Source of the DNA: Cryoendolithus antarcticus
Taxonomy: Eukaryota > Ascomycota > Dothideomycetes > Cladosporiales > Cladosporiaceae
Direction of reading: 5' to 3'
DNA length: 64,000 nt
Assembly: GCA_002077065.1 (NCBI GenBank)
Contig: NAJO01000007.1
Span: forward strand, 558,001-622,000
Shown here piece by piece: positions 21,468 to 32,024 of this stretch (within the stretch, counting starts at the first letter, position 1; each line of letters starts with the position of its first letter). A program made the translations under genes and the position numbers. The notes under the pieces are model-generated. The model was not told the DNA's origin and did no database searches. It was given only the letters and a program-made list of their open reading frames with translations.

Positions 21468-22736
21468 ATGGCCACCCAAACCACCGACCAGTCCCACGCG
21501 ACTTCCCGCCTCGACCAAGTCCGGCACCACATGAACGCTTCCGGCCGCCCAGGTCTAATCGAGAAGCGCCCAGATGACATCGTAGTCACAGCCGCTCTCC
21601 GCACACCCCTCACAAAAGGTGGCAAAGGCGGCTTCAAGGACACTCAAGCCGCAGATCTGCTCACTGGAGCCTTCAAAGCTCTGATCGAGCGCTCCGGTGT
21701 CGACCCGAACCTTGTGGAAGACATCTCCGTCGGCACTGTACTTGCGCCTGGTGGCGGAGCGACTGAGTTCAGAGCTGCGGCTCTTGCAGCAGGCTTTCCG
21801 GAGAGCGCTGGGGTGCGGAGTCTAAACCGACAATGCTCCTCCGGCCTACAAGCTTGCGTGGACGTCGCGAACGCGATCAAGGCAGGCATGATTGAGATCG
21901 GCGTCGGCGCTGGCGTGGAGAGCATGTCTACGCAATACGGTCCGCAAGCTGTGTCAGAGTTCTCTGAGCAGCTCGAGAGCAACAAGAAGGCCGCTGAATG
22001 CAAGGTGCCCATGGGCCAGTTGTCGGAGCAGATGGCAAAAGACTACGGCATCGACCGCAAGAGCCAGGATGAGTTCGCTGCAAATAGCTACAAGAAGGCA
22101 CTCGAGGCTCAGAAGCAAGGACTGTTCGATGAGGAGATCGTGCCGTTGAAGGTAAGGTGGACGGATCCGAAGACGGACGAGGAGAAGGAGATCACTGTTG
22201 CGAAAGATGATGGAGTGAGGGAGGTCACAGTGGAGAGCTTGGGCAAGATCAAGGCTGCTTTCTCGAAGACTGGTACAATTCACGCAGGCAACGCGTCGCA
22301 AATCTCGGACGGCGCCGCAGCCGTGTTGATGATGAAGCGGTCTACGGCTGAGAGGCTCGGACAGAAGATCATCGGTAAGTACGTCGCGGCTTCTGTCGTT
22401 GGCGTGCCACCTCTTCTTATGGGTATCGGACCCTGGAAGGCTATCCCAGTCGCGCTCGAGAAAGCAGGTATCTCGATCGACGATGTGGATATCTACGAGA
22501 TCAACGAGGCGTTCGCAAGTCAATGCTTGTGGTGCGCCAAGGAGCTCAAGATCCCAGAGTCGAAGATCAACCCCAAGGGGGGTGCGATTGCCTTTGGACA
22601 CCCGCTGGGCTGCACTGGCGCGAGGCAGGTGTCGACGCTGCTGTATGAGCTGAAGAGGACTGGCAAGAAGGTTGGTGTGAGCAGTATGTGTGTCGGTACT
22701 GGCATGGGAATGGCGGCTGTCTGGGTTGCCGAGTAG
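21468..22736 (+). CDS. POT1: Peroxisomal 3-ketoacyl-CoA thiolase
   Basis: This single exon gives 422 aa. It is the last enzyme of peroxisomal beta-oxidation, cleaving 3-ketoacyl-CoA with CoA to acetyl-CoA and a shortened acyl-CoA. The nucleophilic Cys is C123 in NRQCSSG. The catalytic His is H378 in GHPLG, and the second Cys is C408 in CVGTGMG. Near the N-terminus RLDQVRHHM (14-22) has the form of a PTS2 peroxisomal signal (R-L-x5-H-L), but ends in Met rather than Leu/Ala. The start at 21468 is chosen because it places the PTS2 close to the N-terminus; an upstream in-frame ATG at 21429 would add 13 residues. Confidence 0.93.
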   Translation: MATQTTDQSHATSRLDQVRHHMNASGRPGLIEKRPDDIVVTAALRTPLTKGGKGGFKDTQAADLLTGAFKALIERSGVDPNLVEDISVGTVLAPGGGATEFRAAALAAGFPESAGVRSLNRQCSSGLQACVDVANAIKAGMIEIGVGAGVESMSTQYGPQAVSEFSEQLESNKKAAECKVPMGQLSEQMAKDYGIDRKSQDEFAANSYKKALEAQKQGLFDEEIVPLKVRWTDPKTDEEKEITVAKDDGVREVTVESLGKIKAAFSKTGTIHAGNASQISDGAAAVLMMKRSTAERLGQKIIGKYVAASVVGVPPLLMGIGPWKAIPVALEKAGISIDDVDIYEINEAFASQCLWCAKELKIPESKINPKGGAIAFGHPLGCTGARQVSTLLYELKRTGKKVGVSSMCVGTGMGMAAVWVAE

Positions 22737-23194
22737 ATGGCGTGTAGCATAGGCATGGAGCAGTTGGACTTGTATCATAGCTCTAAAAATCCTTCTTCGG
22801 GATGCCTTGCGAATGCCGTGTGTTCATTGTCCGAAGACCATGACAACGGTCTGCAGTTTCCTCGCTACCGCCTGCGTACAGAGAATTTACACGTTGAGAC
22901 GGTCATATTACAACTTGATGCCGGGGTGCAAACATGAGGTACAATCATGAAGCTCGGGTATGCGTGGCTTGACCGCGATTGAGCTTTGACGCTCTTGCAG
23001 GTGCACAGCCACGTGCCATGTAAAGTTTGCCTCACAAGGTACCGGCGAAGAGAACTGTATTTTCGACTTGGGGTAGAAGACAGAGGGGTAGAGAGAATTT
23101 TACCATCCTCAATTCTCGTGTGGATCTTGCTCCTCAACTGTCAGTGTAGCTGTCGAGCATTGCGAGCCCATCGAGCGCACGAGCTACCTGCATC
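22737..23194. other. Intergenic, no gene seen
   Basis: This spacer lies between the thiolase and the amino acid transporter, both on the plus strand. It contains only short frames and presumably the transporter promoter. Confidence 0.4.
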
Positions 23195-24934
23195 ATGACG
23201 GACACCCCGGCAAGCGATCGCAGCCAGCGAGAAGCAGCCATCGTCGACCAGCATCTACCAGATGGCTATTCTGCAGCACCAGAAGTGCTGGCTTCGGGCG
23301 CTGTAACTCCGGACAGCAGGCATAACTCCCAAGAAGAACAGGACTCTCTCCTGCTCCAGGGCGGCGATATTCATCGAGACATCTACCGGATTAAAGCCCG
23401 AGCAAATGCTCCAAAGCGAGCTGCTACTTTCTCGCACACGCATCGACAAGGACTGGACTCGAATGAGATTTCTGCGAGGGAGCAAGTGCAGCCTGGCGGA
23501 TTCCGGCGGCAGTACTTGCAACGTCAAGGACTTCAGCGGTCCATCAGCACGGTGGCCGCCCCAGTCACAAAGAGCTTCGTGGGCTTCCTGGAGCTTTATG
23601 GCAGCTTTGCTGGCGAAGATCTCGCCGACACAGACGATGACGAATCTGCCATTGACGACGAGGACGAGACTGAGTCGCAGCGTGAGGAACCTAGCGAGCG
23701 ACGGCCGTTGCTTGGCAGACGGAAGAGCTCAAAACGCATGCGAGCCCAAGGCGATGCGGGTACTGTGAAGACTTTCTTCACGCTTTTGAAAGCCTTCGTC
23801 GGTACTGGTATCATGTTCTTGCCCAAGGCATTCAACAATGGCGGGATCCTGTTCTCGTCAATCACCTTGGTTATGGTCTCGATCATCACGAGCGTATGCT
23901 TTCACCTATTACTGGAAACCCGCAAACGCTACGGCGGAGGTGGCTACGGCGAGCTGGGCGAGATCGTCGTTGGACCACGGTTCCGGTCACTAGTGCTTGC
24001 CTCTGTCGGGCTTTCACAACTTGGCTTCGTCTGCGCTGGAATGATCTTCACGGCTGAGAATCTGTACTCGTTTCTTCGAGCTGTCACACATCGCAGAAAC
24101 CTACCTCTGGATATACCTGGCTTGATTGCCATCCAGCTGGTGGTTCTCGTACCTTTAGGATTAATTCGTAATATCTCGAAGCTTGGAGGCGCCGCCTTAT
24201 TGGCCGATCTCTTCATCATGATCGGCCTCATATACATCTGGTACTACGACATTCATAGTCTGGCAAAGTATGGCATCAACCAGAGTGTCCAGCTATTCAA
24301 CCCAGAATCATTCACACTCACCATCGGGTCTGCGATCTTCACGTTCGAAGGCATTGGTCTCATCTTACCTATTCAATCCAGCATGGCCAAGCCGGAGCAC
24401 TTCAGCAAGCTTCTTTACCTCATCATGTTCATCATCACATGTATCTTCACCTCCATTGGCGTGCTCTGCTACGCCACCTTCGGAGAATTTACCAAGATCC
24501 AGATCATCTCGAACTTCCCCCAGGACAGCAAGCTAGTCAACACCGTACAGTTCCTCTACTCGCTTGCGGTGCTGGTCGGCGAACCAGTCCAGCTCTTTCC
24601 TGCCGTTCGCATCATTGAGACAAAAGTCTTTGGCGAGAGAGCCACTGGCAAGGCTTCATCGACTATCAAGTGGAAGAAGAACTTGCTGCGGACGCTGATT
24701 GTAAGCATATGTGCAGTGATTGCAATCTTTGGTGCCAGTGATCTGGACAAGTTTGTAGCGTTGATTGGGTCGTTCGCGTGTGTACCCTTGGTGTACATCT
24801 ATCCGGCATTCTTGCACTACAAGGGCGTCGCTGAGTCGACAGCGGCGAAATCTCTAGACATCGGGATGATTGTGTTGGGCATTGTGGCCATGGGATATAC
24901 ATCGTCTGTCACCATTGCGCAGTGGCTAAGCTGA
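23195..24934 (+). CDS. Vacuolar amino acid transporter, Avt3-like (AAAP family)
   Basis: This single exon gives 579 aa. About 190 hydrophilic residues come first, with an acidic stretch (DTDDDESAIDDEDE) and SERRPLLGRRKSS, a dileucine-like vacuolar sorting motif. The transporter domain then opens with TVKTFFTLLKAFVGTGIMFLPKAF, whose GTGIMFLP part is the hallmark of the Avt3/SLC36 branch. About eleven membrane spans follow to the C-terminus. Avt3/Avt4-type proteins export neutral amino acids from the vacuole in yeast, so amino acid efflux during starvation is the likely job. The long regulatory N-terminus is normal for the fungal members. Confidence 0.9.
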   Translation: MTDTPASDRSQREAAIVDQHLPDGYSAAPEVLASGAVTPDSRHNSQEEQDSLLLQGGDIHRDIYRIKARANAPKRAATFSHTHRQGLDSNEISAREQVQPGGFRRQYLQRQGLQRSISTVAAPVTKSFVGFLELYGSFAGEDLADTDDDESAIDDEDETESQREEPSERRPLLGRRKSSKRMRAQGDAGTVKTFFTLLKAFVGTGIMFLPKAFNNGGILFSSITLVMVSIITSVCFHLLLETRKRYGGGGYGELGEIVVGPRFRSLVLASVGLSQLGFVCAGMIFTAENLYSFLRAVTHRRNLPLDIPGLIAIQLVVLVPLGLIRNISKLGGAALLADLFIMIGLIYIWYYDIHSLAKYGINQSVQLFNPESFTLTIGSAIFTFEGIGLILPIQSSMAKPEHFSKLLYLIMFIITCIFTSIGVLCYATFGEFTKIQIISNFPQDSKLVNTVQFLYSLAVLVGEPVQLFPAVRIIETKVFGERATGKASSTIKWKKNLLRTLIVSICAVIAIFGASDLDKFVALIGSFACVPLVYIYPAFLHYKGVAESTAAKSLDIGMIVLGIVAMGYTSSVTIAQWLS

Positions 24935-25518
24935 CGGGAGAGTCGCTCATGGAGGACTGGCGGGAGAAGAGCGTGGTGGCTGAGCTGCGTTGCATGCGAT
25001 CTGTACATATATACTGAATGTCGCACTCGTGCGTACTACTACTCCATACATCATCCTCCACCATCGCTTCACAGCATTCATAGACCAAAGCATATGCCGA
25101 CTTCAGCCGGCTATCAATCCGGAGCAAACCGGAAGCTCCTCTGCGGATGAAGTTCGCTCCACCACCCCGCCAAAGCCCCTCCTCCATCGTCACTGGCCGT
25201 CTTCATACCCGTCCGGAATGACAGACCCATTATCGTGTCAACGGCTTCTTGTCTCCAAGAGCAAATGCCGCGGCTGTGCCGGGTCATACTACATAGCAGT
25301 ATGTTGGTCTCGAGACCAGGTAGGTCCACGTTTCTTTGACTTCGTTACATTACGCTTCCCTTACTATCTCTATCACACGACCAAAGCTTGAGAACCATCA
25401 GTCGAGAGCTCCTTGTTACCGAAGTGCTCCGCTACCGCTCAGCGAAAGAAGGTGCTGGTGAAAGACTTGATTTACAGACTCGCGTCTTTCAATCCAGTCT
25501 TCATCACTCGAGCCCAAG
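24935..25518. other. FBPase upstream region
   Basis: This 584-bp gap between the transporter and FBPase genes contains two CCG-N7-CCG motifs at 25097-25131 (listed separately). No coding frame is supported. Confidence 0.5.
25097..25131 (+). promoter_or_regulatory. Paired CCG-N7-CCG sites, AcuK/AcuM-like
   Basis: Two copies occur back to back: CCGACTTCAGCCG at 25097-25109 and CCGGAGCAAACCG at 25119-25131. The four CCG triplets start at 25097, 25107, 25119 and 25129, about one helical turn apart. CCG-N7-CCG is the reported binding pattern of the Zn2Cys6 pair AcuK/AcuM, which activates gluconeogenic genes including FBPase in Aspergillus. The second copy is also part of a dyad, TCCGG-N6-CCGGA. 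The pair ends 387 bp before the FBPase ATG. Binding is inferred, not shown. Confidence 0.55.
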
Positions 25519-26677
25519 ATGGCTACGAACGGACACGAAGCTACTGGTGGCGCAGTAGGCTCGGAGAAGATCAACACAGACATTGTCACCTTGACAAGAT
25601 TTCTCAATGAAGAGCAAACTAAGCACAAGGAGGCTACAGGTGACTTTACGTGAGCCATATCATCTCACGGCCCACACCACTAGCAAGTACTAATACTGTG
25701 CAGCCTGCTCTGCCATGCCCTCCAATTCTCCTTCAAGTCGATCGCCTACTACATCCGACGCGCCAGTCTCATAAACCTTTCCGGCCTTGCTGGATCATCG
25801 AATGTCACTGGCGACGACCAGAAGAAGCTTGACGTGATCGGCAATGATATCTTCATCGCTGCTATGCGGTCGTCCGGCAGAGTGCGGGTGCTAGTCTCAG
25901 AAGAAGAGGAGGAAGCGATCGTGTTCGACGCCAAAGATGCACGGTATGCAGTCCTCTGTGATCCGATCGATGGCTCGAGTAACCTGGATGCCGGTGTATC
26001 AGTCGGGACAATCTTCGGAATCTTCAAGTTGCCTGAAGGAGCCAAGGGCACGAAAGAGGATCTGCTCAAGCCAGGAACAGAGCTGGTATCGGCAGGCTTT
26101 ACGATGTACGGTGCTTCCGCACAGCTTGTGCTGACCATGAAGGACGGTCCAGTGAACGGCTTCACAATGGACAATGCATTGGGGGAGTTCATTCTTACAC
26201 ATCCGGATATGCAAATGCCGAAGCACAGGGGTATCTACTCTGTCAATGAAGGGAACAGCAAATACTGGGATGAGCCTGTCAAGGAGTGGGTGGAGAGTCT
26301 CAAGCAGGCAGAGAAGCCATATTCGGCTAGGTATATCGGAAGCATGGTTGCGGACGCATACAGAACACTGCTGTATGGGGGTATCTTTGCGTACCCAGCG
26401 GACAAGAAGAGTCCCAAGGGCAAGTTGAGGATCTTGTATGAGTGTGCGCCGATGGCTATGGTGTTCGAGAACGGTGAGTGCTCCCTGGGCTTCTTACCCC
26501 GTGCGTATGCTGACATTGTTCCTAGCTGGCGGTCAAGCCGTCAATAGCAAGATGGCCCGAATGATGGAGGTGATACCAGAGCAGATCCATGACCGGAGTG
26601 GCATCTTCATGGGCAGCTACGATGAGGTGCAGAAAGTCATTGATATTCACAAGAAGCACGGGGTGTCGGCGAAGTGA
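25519..26677 (+). CDS. FBP1: Fructose-1,6-bisphosphatase
   Basis: Exons 25519-25649, 25704-26473 and 26526-26677 join over introns of 54 and 52 nt (donors GTGAGC and GTGAGT), giving 350 aa. This is the key gluconeogenic enzyme, hydrolysing fructose-1,6-bisphosphate to fructose-6-phosphate in the cytosol. The metal-binding motif DPIDGSSN is at 130-137. The N-terminal part carries DIVTLTRFL and the sugar-binding end has GGQAVNSK and a C-terminal GSYDEVQKV. The first intron falls in TGDFTLL and has a clear TACTAAT branch. Length matches fungal FBPases. It is likely allosterically inhibited by AMP and repressed by glucose; the upstream CCG-N7-CCG pair supports transcriptional control. Confidence 0.95.
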
Positions 26678-29209
26678 GGGATCGCTGGAAGGAGAACAGA
26701 GTGATCGAAAATGTACATCCCCTATCAACATGTAGCTCACAAACACCATTACATACGCTGAGTTACGCTGATCTGCATGGTCCAAATTCCCTTCGGTTGG
26801 CAATGAGAAGGAGTCTGTGACAGCACGAGTCAACACATGATATCAAGGTGTACATATACTCTCCGAGGCCAGCGATCTAATACAGCTTAGCGTGGTTCGG
26901 TAATGCCAAGAGTCGAAGCTCTGGAGGCTCGGATTTTCTGCAGCTTCAACTTCATCTCTTCGCTAACATACAACGCCCACACCCGGCGTCGACGCACGTT
27001 TTAAATCACCATTCGGCGCGTGATGGGCAACATGGTCGTCGATATTGGCTGAAAGGGCGCTTCAGCTGGCCTCAGGTACGCAAGCTTCCCTCAACAACCT
27101 CACTTTCCTTCACGATGAAACCGCAATAACCGCAATCAAACTAGAGTCTTTGATCTCCCCGGAGAACTGAAACTGTACTTGCTACGTCAGTCTGATTGAC
27201 ACTATCACATCTCGAAGCTACACGTGCACTGGGTGCGAGACGGTCGCTGACGCAGTTCCCACAGCGGCGAGCAGAACCTCGAAGGAAAGCAAGGGTACCG
27301 GCTGATAGTTCCCGACATGAGACGAGATCCTGCAGGTATGTTTCTTCTCAGCTATACACCCTCTTTGTTGAATGATGATCGAAATTTTTATATACGCAAA
27401 AAAGGAATTACCGACCGAGACCTTCGGGTCGCTGGTGAGAACACGGCTAACCTGATTTCAACCTGCAATCTACCCATCGCTTTGTTTTCAATTCGAAGAC
27501 CATCACTGACATCAGTGGTAATAGAGCAGAATGTCCAGCAATCTTCAGCGTCGAACGCATCGCATCGCCTACACACCTTACTTTGTTACTCCCTTTCACC
27601 GTACCCAAACAACGGGAACATCGCCAGTATGGCTACGACATCACCCTGGACTACCGGAGTGCTTTGCTTTAAAGCGCAGGTGCTGGTCAATATCCTCACT
27701 GCCGCCTCTGAGTGACTTGTCGGGGAGATCATCGTAGCCCTCAACGCTTATTTCCGCAAGGCAGTCGCCGAGGATTGAGGTGACCAAGATGAAAGCGAAG
27801 CATGGTCTTGCTATCGCTGGGTCCATCAAAAAGCCATGTGTGAAGAAGAGCAAGCAAGAGAAAACGATGAGAGGCTTACACCGGCTACTCAATTCGTAAA
27901 GGATTGACAACTACCAAGACCATGGCCATGCTGCACGCTAAAACGCGGGAGTGCTCAAGAAATGCACAACGAGGGGAGTTGGCTGGGATACGAGGAACGC
28001 CTCGGGCAGGCCCCAACGGGTACGTCATGCAGATCTTGATGTCCTTGCAACCTGATGAATTGGCACTGGGCTCCGATACCACGTGAGCAGATATGCCATT
28101 CCGTGACAGGCCTAGAAAACCTCGTCCACTGACTGCTTGCCTCGCAACCATGATTACACCTATGTGGCTGATGATCGAGCTGCTAATACGTACTTGCAGA
28201 GCTCTGAGGGTCTGCGCTAAACGCTTTACATCGACCTCTACGCGGCACGAGCCCTGGTACGATGTCCCCGTATTATCCTCGCGCACCCCCTGCTTTCCTG
28301 ATGAACACTTGATGACGAGTCTTATTCGGCTTCGCCGGTGCAGACAATCAATTTATTTAACCATTCATGCCAATCTGACATGGTCCTCACCGATGCACAT
28401 ATACGACAGTTAATGCGCACAGTCGCTGACGAGAAATACAGGGCGTCCATGCTTAAGCTTACTTCACGCACAACTCGAAATCGACTCGCATCTCTTCTGA
28501 ACTACTATACTCGGTGAGGTAAGCTACTACAACCTTCCCGCTTTCCAGTCAAAGGATGATACAACTTTTTATCTTTGACAAGCATATGTCCAAGCCTACC
28601 TTGACCGGCTGGCAGTGACGAGAGGTGTTATCTGATTTGCGACGCCCGAGCCACACGCATAGCGAAATCACAGGCGAATGTAACACTGACTTCCCTCACA
28701 GAATAGAATCGCCTACCCATAGCCACGCACACCCGCCCAAGTATAATCGCCGCTGCAGCTCTGCAGGTATGTCATCCTCAGCTCCCATCATCAACCCCAG
28801 CCTTCTGCACAACGCACAATGATGAACTCTTATCATATCTCACGACGGTCGACATAGCTTATGCTTTGATGAGATGACCCCTGACCGGGTCTTTGATTCT
28901 GACTTCACTCTCCTTCGTCAACACGATATGCACTGGCGCATGGTCACGGATAACAGCTGACAATGACTGAAGCACAGATTTGACCATGAGCATCAAGCGC
29001 ACACAGTAGCAGATGGAACGAAGAATTAGAGATGATTCCAACTACAATGCCTCCTCAAATCCAGTCGCTCAAACTCCCGTCATTTCGTGTCGTGTATCCA
29101 ACTACCCTCAAACAAAACAACTCGCCGCCTGAACGCCATCGCTTCCACCCATCCAGACCGTAGCATAAAGCCATCTCACCGCACCTGTCATCCTCTACCA
29201 AAATGTGCA
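26678..29209. other. Large gene-poor stretch
   Basis: This is the longest stretch without a convincing gene (2.5 kb). Several frames of 60-133 codons occur on both strands, but none shows a domain, a clear splice chain or neighbour-like codon use. The minus frame 27641-27910 starts with a hydrophobic, signal-peptide-like run (PLIVFSCLLFF), and a small secreted protein cannot be excluded. No terminal repeats, transposase motif or AT-rich decay is visible. Confidence 0.45.
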
Positions 29210-29971
29210 TCAACTCCCCAAACAAATCCCCAAGAACGCATCCCGATCAATCCCTCCCTCACCCCTAACGTCGAACTCCTCGATCATAGCGACCAGCTCC
29301 TCATCCTGTAGCCCCTCCCCCAGCTCCCTCGCAACACGTCTCAGATCTTCCAACTCTATCCTCCCCTTTCCTTCTACATCGAAGAGCTCGAAAGCTCGCA
29401 GAATCTCCTCGGCTGGATCCCGCACGCTTATCCTCTGCGCTGCTATTTCCACGAAAGACTGCTGCGGAAGTAGTAATCGCGATGGGCCAAGGAAATGTTG
29501 TTGGCTTTGTTGCTGTACGGGAGCTTTTCCTTTGCCAGTGGGATGGAGCTCTGTGGCTGGGATGCCGGTTTCTTGCAGCAAAGAGAGGATCTCGGGTTTG
29601 GGGAGGTCGAAGCCAAGAGCCTTTAGCGCAACTTTCAGCTCGTGATAGTCTATGTACCCGTCTTTGTCCAGGTCAAATAATGTAAAAGCCTCATTTATCT
29701 CATCCAGCTGGTCTGGCGAGAGTGCGCTCGTTGCTGATTGCTGTTGCTGTGGGGGAGGGGCCTGCTGTTGTTGTGGCCGCGAGCCTGTTCGTTGGGGTTG
29801 TTGCGTGGGAGGTTGGTAGGTCTGTTGCGGAGGCTGTTGTTGTTGCTGGGGTGGCGCGAATGAGGGGGTGGGTTGGTAGGGGGTTGTGTTCTGTTGCGCG
29901 TAGGGTTGGCGCGTGGAGAGGTTGGAGGTGTAGGGCCGGGAGGGGAACGGAGGGTGGGAGGAGGTGGCCAT
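29210..29971 (-). CDS. Gln/Pro-rich EF-hand (centrin-like) protein
   Basis: This single exon gives 253 aa. The first ~85 residues are Pro/Gln-rich with several Q runs. The EF-hand part starts at DQLDEINEAFTLFDLDKDGYIDYHELK, where DLDKDGYIDYHE is a canonical calcium loop, and the KVALKALGF motif is typical of Cdc31/centrin. A second loop, DVEGKGRIELED, is weaker, and a third, DVRGEGGIDRDA, lacks the final Glu. Between the first and the later hands lies an insert with a Q run (KAPVQQQSQQHFLGPSR), so the central helix is longer than in ~160-aa centrins. It may serve at the spindle pole body or mRNA export like Cdc31, by inference only. Confidence 0.78.
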   Translation of the reverse strand: MATSSHPPFPSRPYTSNLSTRQPYAQQNTTPYQPTPSFAPPQQQQQPPQQTYQPPTQQPQRTGSRPQQQQAPPPQQQQSATSALSPDQLDEINEAFTLFDLDKDGYIDYHELKVALKALGFDLPKPEILSLLQETGIPATELHPTGKGKAPVQQQSQQHFLGPSRLLLPQQSFVEIAAQRISVRDPAEEILRAFELFDVEGKGRIELEDLRRVARELGEGLQDEELVAMIEEFDVRGEGGIDRDAFLGICLGS

Positions 29972-30249
29972 GAGGCGCGCAAATTGGTCGAGTAAGGCGA
30001 TGCGGTCGGAAATATGAGTTGCGCGTTATGTATTACGAACGGAGGCGCTATGCTGAGTGTGCTGGATTGTTGATGTGAATTGCTCGAGGCACGCGTTCGG
30101 AAAGCGCGTTCTTGCATGCGCCGGCTTTACTCCGGGGATAATTTGATATATGAAGGCGAACACATACTCAGTTGAGACTGAAGTGACGGACTGTACATGC
30201 CGCCTCGCTAGATTGGACGACACTACCTCTGCTCCTCTCCCAAATCAAC

Positions 30250-32024
30250 TCACAGATCTATCAGACTTCCACCCTGCTGCCCCTGTTGCTGTGGCCTCAT
30301 CCCAAATGGGTTGCTCCCACCCGCATAGCCAGTCTGACTTTGATACTGCGTGTTTGGCATCCCTGTGTACTGTCCTTGTAATGGCTGCTGACCCTGCTGC
30401 TGCGCCATAAACGGGTTATTGCCCGTCTTGGCCGCCTCGAGCCTGCCCATACTGCCTGCGCCAGCCGAGTTGACGAACGTAGACGGCGCAGTGTGTTGTG
30501 CGGGTATGCGTAAGTCGCCGACATTGCCAAAGGTGTCTTGACCCTCACCGGAAGCGAGAAGTGCGTTGAGTCGGGCTTGGTAAGGGTCGACTGCTTTGGG
30601 TGGCTGTTGCTGTTGCTGCGGTTGTACGGGCGCGGTGAAATTCGAGATGGGATTTGGACGGGTGTTGAATTGGGATGCAGTCTGTTGTTCTTGCAAGGTT
30701 GAAAGAGTAGGTACTCTTGATGTCGTTGATTGGGCTTGTGGACGCTGGGTGGCGAATGGGTTGTTGCTGCCTGTCGGCTGCACTGCGAGCGGTGATTGAT
30801 TCTGAGATGTTGCCCAAGGGTTGTTGGAGCCGGCTATCGCTGTGGGTTGCTCCTGAATCGGCTGTGGTTGTTGGGTCTGCTGTGCCCACGGATTATATGT
30901 GTTTTGCGGCTGTACGAACTGCGCTTGTGGCTGCTGCATCGCTTCGTAGCCTGTCTGCTGTGGTTGCTGGTAGCCATAGCCACCGTAGCCGTTCTGGAAG
31001 CCTGTCTGCTGAGGCTGGTTATATGCGTTGTTGAGGAAGCCGGTCTGTTGTGATTGCTGTGGTTGTTGCTGTGGCTGCTGTACCGGATTACCAAACCAGT
31101 CCACTGCCGCTTGCTGTTGGTAGCCTTGATTGAAGCCAGTCGGTTGCGCTGCTTGCTCTGGCGTATCATCGAACAGTAAGTTCGACTGGTTCCGATCTTC
31201 CAGCTCTCTTTTCCGCAGCTCCTCTTCCTCCCGACTAAGCTTGAGCGCCTTCTCGAGATCATCGTCTGTCTCGCCCGCAGTGCTTCTCGGCTGTCTGCGC
31301 GCAGCTTCTTCGGCATCGTTCTTGCTAGCCTCCAGCGCAAGTCGCATCTCTAGATCATTCTCGTCCTCGTTCGTTCTGGCTCGATTGCGCCTGTTTGGAC
31401 GAGACGATTCACCCTCGCTACCCATGCCAGCCATTGCACCCATGTCCTCCAATCCAGTCACACGCGACTTCCATGATCCGCGGTTCTGCCTCTCAGCGCG
31501 CAATCTCTCTTCGTCCATAATCAGCGACGTGAGCTCTTTTGCTGACGATCGGACTACACATTCACGTCAGCTTGCTTCCTCTGAAAGAATCTCGATCTTG
31601 ACATACTGCTTGCGCCCACATCCCTGCTTTCCTCATCGAGATATATGAACTCGCGCAAGGTTTTGATGATGTAGATGTTCTTTCTCGCCCAGGTCACCAC
31701 CAATTCACTCCCCTCATGCAAGCAATAATCCAGCACTTTGAGACTCTTCAGCACGTGGCGCCAATTCTTGCCTTTGTCATTTAGGCGCTTGTCTAGCATG
31801 TCCATTACTTCGTAGAAATCCGTGCTGCTGTTGTAGGTAATGCGGGCGATGTCTGCCATCTCCGTGCCCGTAGGGCCCCAGGCATTGTTGGAGGTCGCTA
31901 TATCATCCCATTAGCCATGCGCGCCGTGATCGCTTTTTCCCTATATCATACCATTGCGGACCTTGACCTGGACGGACGAGTAGCCTTTGGTCACGTTCTT
32001 GACGCTGCGCAGTACGCCCGACAT
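30250..32024 (-). CDS. Epsin (ENTH-domain endocytic adaptor)
   Basis: Exons 31952-32024, 31607-31897 and 30250-31553 join over introns of 54 nt (GTATGA) and 53 nt (GTATGT), giving 555 aa. The ENTH domain covers residues ~1-140: VLRSVKNVTKGYSSVQVKVR, then NNAWGPTG, KGKNWRHVLKSLKVLDYCL and LTSLIMDEERLRAER. It binds PI(4,5)P2 and bends membranes. Two ubiquitin-interacting motifs follow (DENDLEMRLALEAS and DDDLEKALKLSREE). The long Gln-rich tail carries NPF motifs (NPFATQ, NPFMAQ, NPFGMR) for EH-domain partners, and ends in LIDL, a clathrin box. It is thus a complete Ent1/Ent2-type adaptor for clathrin endocytosis. Confidence 0.93.

Noticed and set aside
21954..22778. 274-codon minus-strand frame
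   Set aside because: It lies wholly opposite the thiolase gene; its Leu/Arg/His-rich composition is typical of an antisense shadow.
27331..28775. Repeated word CTGCAGGTATGT at about 27330 and 28761
   Set aside because: Only 12 bases match exactly and the flanks diverge, so it is not a convincing repeat or element end.
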